From contig CAVWNS010000005.1 of the NCBI GenBank assembly GCA_963756495.1, positions 434,001-498,000 on the forward strand: DNA of 64,000 bases. Direction: 5' to 3'. The stretch comes from DATFDN01 sp963756495. GTDB lineage: Bacteria > Pseudomonadota > Alphaproteobacteria > Acetobacterales > Acetobacteraceae. Numbering within the stretch: the stretch's first letter is position 1; every line of letters starts with the position of its first letter. Positions 1-7,991 of the stretch are shown here, in pieces. The notes below the pieces were generated by a model, which saw nothing but the letters and a program-made list of their open reading frames with translations, had not been told where the DNA came from and searched no databases. The translations under genes were made by a program, and so were the position numbers.

Positions 1-613
1 GAACCGATTTCAGCGCCGCGAGATACATGATCATGAAGAACGGCGTGCCGTACCAGACATTGACCAGGATGGTGCAGAACCGCGCGATCCAGCCGACGCC
101 GAGCCAGGGCACGGGCTGGAATCCCAGCTGCTCCAGGATCCAGTTGAAGGCCGAATAGCTGGGGTCGAACATCCACCACCAGGTGAGCGTGCCGAGCGCC
201 AGCGGGATCACCCAGGGCACCAGCAGCATGCCGCGCCAGAGGCGCTGGTACTTGCCGCCAATGTTGTGCATCAGGTGCGCCAGCATGAAGCCGATCAGCG
301 CCTTGAAGATCACCGAGGTGATGGCGAACAGGCAGCTCTGGAAGATGACCAGCTGGAAGGTCAGCCGGTGGACCAGGAAGAAGTACTGGGCCAGCCCAAT
401 GAACGCCGTCATCTTCCGGTTCAGCAGGCTGAGGTAGATCGCGTAGATGGCGGGATAGACCACCAGGCCGGCGACTAGGAGAATCAGCGGCAACGCCATC
501 GCCAGGGCGATGCTGCTGCGCCGCTGGGCGAAGCGTTGCAGGCCGTTGCGCGATCGACGGGCGGGGACGGCGCGCCTGCCAAGGTCGGCCGCGACGCTTG
601 TGCCGTCAGCCAT
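1..613 (-). CDS. Carbohydrate ABC transporter permease, MalF/UgpA type (3' end outside window)
   Basis: Inner-membrane permease of a sugar-type ABC importer. The reading frame opens at ATG 613 and runs off position 1 with no stop, giving about 204 residues. An AGGAGA ribosome site lies just upstream. The N-terminus is basic (about 30 residues), then a first membrane helix (ALAMALPLILLVAGLVVYP), then the family-typical 'YPAIYAIYLSLLN' region, followed by at least three further hydrophobic segments and a 'VPWVIPLALGTLTWWWMFDP' stretch typical of MalF-like permeases. The EAA loop would lie beyond the edge. It follows the solute-binding protein gene at 967-2304 on the same strand, so the two form one importer. 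Substrate is not determinable from sequence. Confidence 0.88.
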   Translation of the reverse strand, partial: MADGTSVAADLGRRAVPARRSRNGLQRFAQRRSSIALAMALPLILLVAGLVVYPAIYAIYLSLLNRKMTAFIGLAQYFFLVHRLTFQLVIFQSCLFAITSVIFKALIGFMLAHLMHNIGGKYQRLWRGMLLVPWVIPLALGTLTWWWMFDPSYSAFNWILEQLGFQPVPWLGVGWIARFCTILVNVWYGTPFFMIMYLAALKSV

Positions 614-653
614 GATGCTCTCCTGACGATTGAACGGCGCACACCCTGTGTCG

Positions 654-794
654 CCACGCCACGGAACCGTGGCGTGGACGTGCATGGTGAACACACCTCC
701 CAAGCGCCGGCTGAGCCGGCGCACAAATCTCTTGCACGCGCTTCTTCTCCGGCGGTTGTATGTCCGCCTTGAAAGGTCCGCCCATTTGCGGACC
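654..794 (-). promoter_or_regulatory. Three stem-loops between binding-protein and permease genes
   Basis: The 353-bp gap between the binding-protein stop (967) and the permease start (613) has no gene. It holds three inverted repeats: 654-677 (11-bp perfect arms CCACGCCACGG, 2-nt loop), 704-722 (9-bp arms GCGCCGGCT, 1-nt centre) and 775-794 (7-bp arms GGTCCGC, 6-nt loop). None is followed by a T-run. Hairpins after a binding-protein gene commonly protect its mRNA or reduce downstream expression. The 654-677 palindrome could instead be an operator for a LacI-type regulator. Confidence 0.55.
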
Positions 795-966
795 GGCTTC
801 GCACCAAGGCAAGGCTAGCGGCTTGCAATGGCCGCCGCAATGGCGGTGTGCGTCAGGTAAAAGCCGGGCAGATCGGCGCGTCGGCCTGTTCGGCCGGGTA
901 AGGAGGTGCGCGGCGAGCCAATCCGCCGCCGCGCCCCGCCCCGGTCAATTCGTCAGACCGAGATTG

Positions 967-2304
967 TCAGGTCAGGAAGCCCTGGACCTCGTCCTTCGCC
1001 CAGTCGATCACCTGCTTGATCGACTGCCCACTCCGCAGCTTTGCCAGCATCGTCGGCATCGTGCCGCGGTTATAGATCTGCACCGCGATGTCCGGCCGCG
1101 CCGGTGCCGCCGCGATATTCGAGATCTGGCCGGAGTGTTTGCGGATCGGGTAGTTATAGACCGTGCCCGTCGGCGGCCCGACTTCCTTCCAGATCGGAAA
1201 ATCGGTCATGCTGATGAACGGCGGCACATCGTACCCCTCCACCACGGTGCAGCGGGCCTCCACCTGCTCGCGCTCGGACAAGTACTCGATCAGTTCCTTG
1301 GCGGCGGTCTTGTTCGGGCTGAACTTCCAGATGCCGAAGGCAAACGCGCCGAGCGGCAGGAACCGCCCCTTCGGCCCCTTGGGTGCGGGAAATGTCCAGC
1401 AATCCTCCGCCACCTTCGGCGCGTCGCGCTTGGCCACGGCCCAAGCCGAGGGCGGGTTCCAAATCAGCGCGCTCTGACCCGAAATCAGCGCCCGGTTATT
1501 GGACGCGTCGTCATAGCTGACCGCCTCCTTCGGCAGATACTTCACGAGCTGCTGGCCGTATTCCAGCACCTGGCGCATGGCGTCGGTATCGAGCGTGACG
1601 TCACCGTTGGCATTCACCAGCTCGGCGCCGTGGGCGGCGAACAACGCCCCGGCGGTGTCGACCAAATCCGCGGTGGTGCCGATCCCGATGCCGAACGGCA
1701 TGTTCACCTTGGCGCAGGCCTCGGCGGCCTTCAGCATCGTGTCCCAGGTCCAGTTGTCGGCCTCCGGCGTCGCCACGTCCTCGACCGGGTACATCTTCAC
1801 AACGTCGATGCCGGCGGCCTGCTTCAGCACCGAGATGCGCCCGCACGGCCCCTTGTTCTGCGTGCCCGAGCTGGTCGGAATCGCGACCCAGTGGCCCTTC
1901 GATTTGAACAAATACTCGCTGGCGCTGTTCGGTTGGCCGTATTTGTCAGTCAGCCGCTTCATTATGTCATCGACCGGCTCCAGCAGGTCGGCGTGATTTT
2001 GTGTCTCCCACTCGGGGAACTGTTCGACATCGTGGCCCGCCTTTGCCTGCGCCTCGGCGTTGATGGTCAGGAGGTTCTTCATACCCATCGAGGTGACGAA
2101 GTCGGCCTGCACCTCGACGTTGTTCTTCTGCCCCCAGGCGATACACTGCTTCTTCATCACGTCGTTGCCGGCGGGAACCCAGTGGTCCCAGAACGCCACC
2201 GAGACCTTGCCGGCGGCGTGGCCGGTGCGGATGTGGACGAGCGGCAGGGCAGCGGCGGCCGCTCCCGCCTTGAGCGCCTGGCGGCGTGTGAACGAGTGGT
2301 TCAT
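967..2304 (-). CDS. Extracellular sugar ABC transporter substrate-binding protein (Tat-exported)
   Basis: 445-residue periplasmic binding protein that delivers a sugar-type ligand to the downstream permease. The N-terminus carries a twin-arginine signal (TRRQALKAGAAAAALPL, cleavage probably near HAAG), so it is exported folded through Tat. The mature part has the features of the family-1/UgpB-like binding proteins: 'VAFWDHWVPAG' near the start, 'GIGIGTTADLVDTAGALF' and a C-terminal 'NRGTMPTMLAKLRSGQS' repeat region. Length is typical. First gene of the importer operon. Ligand unknown. Confidence 0.9.
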   Translation of the reverse strand: MNHSFTRRQALKAGAAAAALPLVHIRTGHAAGKVSVAFWDHWVPAGNDVMKKQCIAWGQKNNVEVQADFVTSMGMKNLLTINAEAQAKAGHDVEQFPEWETQNHADLLEPVDDIMKRLTDKYGQPNSASEYLFKSKGHWVAIPTSSGTQNKGPCGRISVLKQAAGIDVVKMYPVEDVATPEADNWTWDTMLKAAEACAKVNMPFGIGIGTTADLVDTAGALFAAHGAELVNANGDVTLDTDAMRQVLEYGQQLVKYLPKEAVSYDDASNNRALISGQSALIWNPPSAWAVAKRDAPKVAEDCWTFPAPKGPKGRFLPLGAFAFGIWKFSPNKTAAKELIEYLSEREQVEARCTVVEGYDVPPFISMTDFPIWKEVGPPTGTVYNYPIRKHSGQISNIAAAPARPDIAVQIYNRGTMPTMLAKLRSGQSIKQVIDWAKDEVQGFLT

Positions 2305-2395
2305 TGGACGAGCACATCTCCCAGCTCAGGATGGTCCCCTTGACCGTCCTCGCGTATCCGGCCTCGTTGGACCAGTACCTTGTTGCAGCAAAAGC

Positions 2396-3785
2396 CTAAC
2401 GCTTATTTGACTCCAGACGCAACGAGGACGGCTCAGCCGCTCCCTGTGCCCGCGCCACCACCCGGTCCACGAAGGCGCCCGCGCTCCCGAGATAGGCGGC
2501 CGGATCGGTCAGGCGTTCGAGCGCGGCCCGGTCCAGCCGCTCTGTCACACTCGCATGACGTTCCAGGGCGGCGGCAAGCGGGATGCCCTCGGCCAGCGAC
2601 GCGGCGCAGGCTTCGGCGACCACGTGATGCGCCGCCCCGCGCCCAATCTGCGGGGCAAGCCCCATCATCACCGCCTCCGCGACGATCAGCCCGCCCGTGA
2701 GATCGAGGTTGCGGCGCATCCGCCCGGCATCCACCACCAGCCCCTCGGCGATGACGCGGGCATGGACCAGCGCGCCGTGCGCCAGCACGAAGGCTTGCGG
2801 CAGGGCCAGCATCTCGGCCTGCCACGGGCCGGTGCCGCGCTCGTGGTCCTGCGCCATGGCGCCCTGCATCAGCGGCACCAGCGCCTGCACCCCGCGCGCG
2901 GCGGCGAGCACGTATTCCGAGGCGATCGGGTTGCGCTTCTGGGGCATGGTGGACGACGCGCCACGGCCGGTGACGTAGGGTTCGGCGACCTCGGCCACCT
3001 CGGTCTGTGCCAGCAGGATCACGTCGGTGGCGATCTTGGCGAGGCTGCCGCAGATCAGCCCGAGCAGGCCGACCGCCTCGGCCAGCCCGTCGCGTGCGAC
3101 GTGCCAGGGCGAGAGCGGCGCCGCCAGCCCCAGCTCGGCCGCCAGCGCCTCCATCACCGCGATCCCCTGCCCGCCGAGGGAGGCGAGCGTGCCCGTCGCG
3201 CCGCCGAAGCTCACCTGCTCCAGCCGCGGCCGCAGCTCGTCGATGCGGGTCAGGTGGGCGATGAGCGGCTGTGCCCAGACGGCGCATTTCAGGCCGAAGG
3301 TGATGGGTAGCGCCTGTTGCAGATGCGTCCGCCCGGCCATCACCGTGTCGCGGTGCCGCGCCGCCTGATCGACGAGGGCCGCCAGGACCGCGGCCAGCTC
3401 GGCCCGCACCAAGCGCGTCCCGTCGCGCGCTTGCAGCACCGTCGCCGTGTCCATGATGTCCTGGGTCGTGGCGCCCCAATGGGTCCAGCGCCCCGCCTCG
3501 CCGGCGGCGCGCGACAGTTCCTGGACCAGCCCGACCACCGGATAGCCGACAGTGCGCGCACTGGCGGCGAGCACCGCGCTGTCGAAGAGTCTCGAACCGC
3601 GCGGCCCGGCCGATCGCCTCGGCGGCCTCGGCGGGGATGACGCCGAGCCGCGCCTGCGCGCGCGCCAGCGCCGCCTCGGTGTCCAGCATGCGCTGGAAGT
3701 AGGCGCGCTCGTCGAACACCGCGCGCATCGCGTCGCTGCCGTAGAGCGTGCCCAGGATGGCGCCATCGGCGGGATTGACCGGCAT
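2396..3785 (-). CDS. pcaB: 3-carboxy-cis,cis-muconate cycloisomerase (one frameshift)
   Basis: Cytoplasmic enzyme that lactonises beta-carboxymuconate to gamma-carboxymuconolactone, the step after protocatechuate ring opening. Starts at ATG 3785 (MPVNPADGAILGTLYG) 5 bp after pcaG. The fumarase/aspartase-superfamily signature GASSTMPQKRNP lies about two thirds in, and 'WTHWGATTQDIMDT' holds the conserved His. The N-terminal about 66 residues are in one frame and the rest in another; the break is near 3586 (ACTCTTCGAC on the minus strand), a single-base indel. Full length of about 460 residues is otherwise intact, so a sequence error is more likely than a dead gene. Confidence 0.88.
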
Positions 3786-3789
3786 CGGT

Positions 3790-4311
3790 TCAGACGTCGA
3801 GGAACACGGTCTCGCCCTCGCCCTGGAGCCGGATGTGCAGGCGCCACGTCCCGGGCGCCTCGGCCCGCGCGATCAGCGTCGCGCGGCGGTCCGGGTCCTC
3901 GATGGAGCCGAGCAGCGGGTCGGTCTCGTTCAGCACCTCCCCGGCGAAATAGGCGCGCGTGGCGAGCCCGCGCATCAATCCGCGCGCCAGCACCCAGAGG
4001 GCGAGGTGCGGCGCCTGCTGCGTGTTGCCGAGGCCCGGGACCGGACCGGGCTTGAGCGTTACGAAGCGGAACCGCCCGTCCTTGTCGGTTCCCGCGCGCC
4101 CGAAGCCCGGAAAACGATCGGAGGCGGCGGGACTCGCCTGCCAGATCTCGATGCAGGCATCGGGGAAGGGCAGCCCGTCGCCATCGGTGATGACGCCCGT
4201 CAGCACGATGCGCTCGCCGGTGGCGCCGAAGCGCGTCAGGTCGGACCACGAGCGGTCCTCCACCAAGTGCCAATATGGCCCGATCGTCTGGCTGGCGGTG
4301 GCGGCGGGCAC
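3790..4311 (-). CDS. pcaG: Protocatechuate 3,4-dioxygenase alpha subunit
   Basis: Alpha subunit of the non-haem Fe(III) intradiol dioxygenase that opens protocatechuate to beta-carboxymuconate. 173 residues, with the usual start 'SQTIGPYWH' and 'PFPDACIEIWQASPAA'. The alpha subunit lacks the iron ligands, which sit in PcaH. Start is GTG 4311, one base after the pcaH stop (TGA-C-GTG), so translation is probably coupled. Middle gene of pcaHGB. Confidence 0.93.
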   Translation of the reverse strand: MPAATASQTIGPYWHLVEDRSWSDLTRFGATGERIVLTGVITDGDGLPFPDACIEIWQASPAASDRFPGFGRAGTDKDGRFRFVTLKPGPVPGLGNTQQAPHLALWVLARGLMRGLATRAYFAGEVLNETDPLLGSIEDPDRRATLIARAEAPGTWRLHIRLQGEGETVFLDV

Positions 4312-4312
4312 G

Positions 4313-5014
4313 TCAGTCCTCCACCGGCGTCGCGCCGCGCCCGCGCAGCACGATGTCGAAGCAATAGCCCAGCGCCCAGTCCGCCACCGCGACGTCCGGC
4401 GCGAAAGCGGCGACCAGCCGGTTGCGCGCGCGGGCGTCCGGCACGCCGAGGAAGATCGGGTCGAGCGCCAGCAGCGGATCGCCGGGGAAGAACATCTGCG
4501 TCACCAGCCGGGTCGCGAAGGCGGGGCCGAACAGCGAGAAATGGATGTGCGTCGCCCGCCAGGAGTTCGGCCCATTCGGCCACGGGTAGGCACCGGGCCG
4601 GATGCTGACGAAGCTGTACCGGCCGTCCGCATCGGTGAACACCCGGCCGCCGCCGCGGAAGTGCGGATCGAGCGGCGCGTCGTGCTGATCGACCGGATGA
4701 TCGTACCGTCCGGCGGCGTTGGCTTGCCACACCTCCACCATCGTGTGCGGCACCGCCCGTCCGTCCTCGTCGCTCACGCGCCCGGCGACCACGATGCGCT
4801 CGCCCAGCGCCGCGCCGTCACCATGCCGCGTCAGGTCCGCCATCGCGGGAAACCGCTCCGCCGTGAACACCGGACCGGTCGTCTCCGTCACGGTGTGCGG
4901 GACCGGATGCGGCTTCAGGTTCGGCCGACGCCTGCGGGTGCCGAGATAGGCCGGCACATCGAGCGGCGGCTGCGTGCCGGATGCGGGCGGGCGGAAGGGC
5001 ACCGGGTCGGACAT
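4313..5014 (-). CDS. pcaH: Protocatechuate 3,4-dioxygenase beta subunit
   Basis: Catalytic beta subunit of protocatechuate 3,4-dioxygenase. I choose ATG 5014 (MSDPVPFRPPASG), giving 233 residues; the frame is open further upstream but that part is not family-like. The Fe(III) ligands are visible: Tyr in GRYDHP, Tyr in GAYPWPN, and the two His of ATHIHFS. First gene of pcaHGB. The window has no pcaC, pcaD or pcaQ beside it. A 2-oxoglutarate oxygenase is transcribed divergently 124 bp away, so the promoters share this gap. Confidence 0.93.
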   Translation of the reverse strand: MSDPVPFRPPASGTQPPLDVPAYLGTRRRRPNLKPHPVPHTVTETTGPVFTAERFPAMADLTRHGDGAALGERIVVAGRVSDEDGRAVPHTMVEVWQANAAGRYDHPVDQHDAPLDPHFRGGGRVFTDADGRYSFVSIRPGAYPWPNGPNSWRATHIHFSLFGPAFATRLVTQMFFPGDPLLALDPIFLGVPDARARNRLVAAFAPDVAVADWALGYCFDIVLRGRGATPVED

Positions 5015-5138
5015 GGCGTGTCTCCGTACGCGATGGCGCGACGTTCCCATACGCCGGACACCCGCGCAACGCGGTGGTCTGGCGTGGGCGTGACCGGCGC
5101 GCCTATGCTGGCCCCGGCATCCGGGCGGAGGGCGCGCC

Positions 5139-6188
5139 ATGCATCTCTTCAAGCAGCACGCGGTCAGCGACGCCGCCGATGTGGCCGGCAAGATCCCCGT
5201 CATCGACTACGGCCCGTGCTTTGCGGGCGAGCCCGGCGCGCTGGAGCGCGCCGCCGCCGACGTCCGGCATGCCTGCGAGAATGTCGGCTTCTTCTACGCC
5301 CTGAACCACGGCGTGCCGCAGGAGACCATCGACCGGGGCTTTGACGCCTCGCGCCGGTTCCATGCCCTGCCGCTGGAAGCGAAGCTCCGGCTCCGGCTGA
5401 ACGAGAACAATATTGGCTATTTGCCGACCAACGCCTCGGTGCAGGGCGCCTCCACCGTGCATACCGCGACGCGGCCCAACCTGAACGAGAGCTTCTTCGT
5501 CAGCCACGATCGCGGCGCGGACCACCCGGACGTGCGCGCCGGCACGCCCCTGCGCGGGCGCAACCAGTGGCCCGACGCCCAGCCCGAGCTGCGCGCCGAC
5601 ATGATGGTGTATTTCCACGCGCTGTACGCGATGTGCCAGCGCATGCTGCCGGCCTTCGCGGTGGCGCTCGACATGCCGGCCGACTTCTTCTCCGGCTACT
5701 TCGCCAACGAGGTGCACGCCACCTTGCGCTTCCTACACTACCCGCCGCAGGACCCCGACGAGGACAACCTGTTCGGCCAGGCCCCGCACACCGACAACAG
5801 CTTCATGACCGCCCTGGCGCGCACCGACGTGCCTGGGCTGGCGGTGCGGCTGCCCTCGGGCGAATGGTTCCCGCCGCCGGTCATCCCGGGGACGTTCCTG
5901 ATCAACCTTGGCAACATCATGCGGCGCTGGTCGAATGACCTGTTCCTCTCCACCCCGCACGGGGTGCTGAATAAATCCGGCACCGACCGCTACTCCATCG
6001 CCTACTTCCACAGTCCGAACCCGGCTTCGGTGCTGGAGCCGTTGCCGTCCTGCGTGAGCGCCGACAACCCGCCGCACTATCCGCCGGCGGTGTACCGCGA
6101 CCTGATCCTGGCTTTCTACAAGGCCAACTACTTCCACCAGAGCGGGCATCGCTCGGAGGCGGCGAAGCTCGCCGAAACGATCGCCTGA
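5139..6188 (+). CDS. 2-oxoglutarate/Fe(II) oxygenase, isopenicillin N synthase-like
   Basis: 349-residue cytoplasmic oxygenase of the IPNS-like 2OG-Fe(II) family. N-terminal DIOX_N region (IPVIDYGPCFAG ... VGFFYALNHGV) and C-terminal double-stranded beta-helix with the iron triad HTD ... H (APHTDNSFMT and STPHGVLN) and the 2OG-binding RYSIAYF. All key residues are present. Similar genes act on small acids or hydroxylate natural products; position next to pcaHGB hints at an aromatic- or plant-derived substrate, which is inference. It ends 22 bp before the convergent MFS gene. Confidence 0.85.
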   Translation: MHLFKQHAVSDAADVAGKIPVIDYGPCFAGEPGALERAAADVRHACENVGFFYALNHGVPQETIDRGFDASRRFHALPLEAKLRLRLNENNIGYLPTNASVQGASTVHTATRPNLNESFFVSHDRGADHPDVRAGTPLRGRNQWPDAQPELRADMMVYFHALYAMCQRMLPAFAVALDMPADFFSGYFANEVHATLRFLHYPPQDPDEDNLFGQAPHTDNSFMTALARTDVPGLAVRLPSGEWFPPPVIPGTFLINLGNIMRRWSNDLFLSTPHGVLNKSGTDRYSIAYFHSPNPASVLEPLPSCVSADNPPHYPPAVYRDLILAFYKANYFHQSGHRSEAAKLAETIA

Positions 6189-6210
6189 AAGCGCCTGACT
6201 TCCATCCTCT

Positions 6211-7401
6211 TCAGGGCCTCTCGCGGATCGCCAGGGACATCGCCGCTTGGCCGACGAGCGCGGAGCCCAGCAGCACGACGGCGACGGTCAGTACGGACCC
6301 GGGATTCCACGTCTCCACCGCGACCGTGCACAGCGCGCCGTATGTCATCTGCACGAACCCATAGAGCCCCGAGGCGGCGCCGACCGCCTTCGGGTTCACC
6401 GAGACGGCGCCGGTGATGGCGAACGGGCTCGCCAGCCCAGCGCCCACCATGAACAGCGTGATGCTGCCCACCACCGTCGGCACGCTCAGCCGGCCGGTCG
6501 CGTAGGCCAGCATGAACGCGCCCGCGCCCGCCAGCGCCAAGCCGTTCGCCAGGCGCAGCACGCGCGCCGGCCGGATGCGCCCGGCCAGGCGGTTGCCGAG
6601 CAGCCCGCCGGTCGCGACCCCCAGCATCAGCACCATGTAGTAGAGACCGACGCGCTGCTCGGTCTGGTGCAGCCGGTCGATGAAGATGAACGGCGAGGCC
6701 GCCATGAAGGCGTAGAACGAGGTCGTGGTGCATGCACCGCCGATCGCGAAGCCGCAGAATGTGGGCGAGCGCAGCAACCGCAGCGAGGGCACCAGCATGG
6801 AGCGCGGCACCCCGGTGCCCTCGTTCGTCTCGGGCAGGAACAGCACGGCGGCGAGTGTCGTCGCCGCACCGATCATGGCCAGCAAGGCGAACCCCGCCCG
6901 CCAGCCCGCCAGCGCCGTGGCGTAGCCGCCGATCGCCGGTGCGATGGCCGGCGCCATCGACATCACCAGGGTCAGCAGCGCCAATTGCGCCGCCGCGCGC
7001 TCCGGCGTGGTGGCATCGCGCACGATGGCGCGCCCCAGCACCAGCCCCGCGCAGCCGCCCAGCGCCTGCGCCACCCGCGCCGCGATCAGCGCGCCCGCAT
7101 TGGGAGCGAGCGCGCTCATGGTGCCGGCGGCGGTGAACACGGCGAGCCCCGCGATCAGCACGGGCCGCCGCCCGAAGCGGTCGGAGATCGGCCCATACAG
7201 CAACTGGCCAACCGCCAGCCCGATCAGATAGAGCGTGATCGTGAGCTGGACCGCCGCCTCCGACACCCCCAGTGCCGTCGCCGTCGCCGGCAGCGCCGGG
7301 ATGATGAGGTGCATCCCCAGCGTCGCGCAGGCGGTGACGGCGACCACCACCGCGAAGGGCGGCCGGGCGCCGGCCACGAGGGGCGCCGGCGCCAGCCTCA
7401 C
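6211..7401 (-). CDS. Bcr/CflA-family MFS drug efflux transporter
   Basis: 396-residue proton-driven efflux pump with about 12 membrane helices. Family marks: 'LGMHLIIPALPATATALGVS' at the N-terminus, the loop 2-3 motif 'GPISDRFGRRPVLIAGL' and 'FILLAMIGAATTLAAVLFLPET'-like centre. I place the start at GTG 7401, which overlaps the OsmC stop as GTGA; upstream codons in this frame lie inside the OsmC gene. The overlap makes it the second gene of an osmC-MFS operon. Substrate unknown. Confidence 0.85.
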   Translation of the reverse strand: MRLAPAPLVAGARPPFAVVVAVTACATLGMHLIIPALPATATALGVSEAAVQLTITLYLIGLAVGQLLYGPISDRFGRRPVLIAGLAVFTAAGTMSALAPNAGALIAARVAQALGGCAGLVLGRAIVRDATTPERAAAQLALLTLVMSMAPAIAPAIGGYATALAGWRAGFALLAMIGAATTLAAVLFLPETNEGTGVPRSMLVPSLRLLRSPTFCGFAIGGACTTTSFYAFMAASPFIFIDRLHQTEQRVGLYYMVLMLGVATGGLLGNRLAGRIRPARVLRLANGLALAGAGAFMLAYATGRLSVPTVVGSITLFMVGAGLASPFAITGAVSVNPKAVGAASGLYGFVQMTYGALCTVAVETWNPGSVLTVAVVLLGSALVGQAAMSLAIRERP

Positions 7402-7904
7402 GCCGCGCGCGCCACCGTCACCCGGGGCGGGCTTTTGAGTGTTTGCAGGATGACGCAGTAGCGTTCGGTGGTCGCGATCAGGCGATCCAGCTTGTCGGGC
7501 TCGGCGTCGGTGTCCAGCTCGAAGCGGAGCGTGATCTCGGTCAGCCCGATCGGGGTCGCGCGGTCGATCCCGAGCGTGCCGCGCACGTCCCACACGCCCT
7601 CGGCCACGATCCGGCCGCCGCGCAGCGCGATCCCCATCGCGGTCGCGACGGCGCGCGCCGTGGTTCCGGCGCAGGCGACCAGCGCCTCCAGCAGCATGTC
7701 CGCCGAGCAGGCAAGCGCGCCCGTGCCCCCGGCTGCCTTGTGCAGCCCGGCTGTGATATCGCCGTGCGGCGTGGGGATGACGCAGGCGATGTCGTCACGG
7801 TCCAGCCGGCACTCGGCGCGGGCGGGGATGCGCGCATCGGCTGGGTGGTCGCGATACTGCTGCTTGATCGCCGCCTGAAGCGCGCGAAGGGAGGCTGCAT
7901 CCAT
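7398..7904 (-). CDS. OsmC family protein
   Basis: 168-residue OsmC/Ohr-fold protein, a class of thiol-dependent peroxide reductases. Start ATG 7904 (MDAASLRALQAAIKQQYRDH). The two redox cysteines expected for the family are visible in 'LVACAGTTARAVA' and 'ERYCVILQTLKSPPRV'. It overlaps the MFS gene by 4 bp. Functions in the family range from organic hydroperoxide removal to uncharacterised roles; the exact substrate cannot be told. Confidence 0.85.
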   Translation of the reverse strand: MDAASLRALQAAIKQQYRDHPADARIPARAECRLDRDDIACVIPTPHGDITAGLHKAAGGTGALACSADMLLEALVACAGTTARAVATAMGIALRGGRIVAEGVWDVRGTLGIDRATPIGLTEITLRFELDTDAEPDKLDRLIATTERYCVILQTLKSPPRVTVARAA

Positions 7905-7940
7905 GTCCGTGTTCCTAAGACGCGCACAATTTCGTATCGA

Positions 7941-7974
7941 CCCCTCCCCAACCCCGTCCCGCAAGGGGAGGGGG
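7941..7974. repeat. CCCCTCCCC/GGGGAGGGG palindrome
   Basis: Intergenic inverted repeat with arms CCCCTCCCC (7941-7949) and GGGGAGGGG (7965-7973) around a C-rich loop ending in GCAA. It lies between the OsmC gene start and the stop of the flavin monooxygenase gene on the same strand. The same arm sequence with GCAA or TTGC loops recurs at 24540-24594, and related CTCTCC palindromes occur at 13565-13590 and around 34250-34860, so this is a dispersed REP-like element. Confidence 0.6.
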
Positions 7975-7991
7975 CGTGAGAGGCGCCGCTG

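Noticed and set aside
760..2343. 527-codon open frame on the plus strand
   Set aside because: Antisense shadow of the sugar-binding protein gene, which has a Tat signal and clear family similarity.
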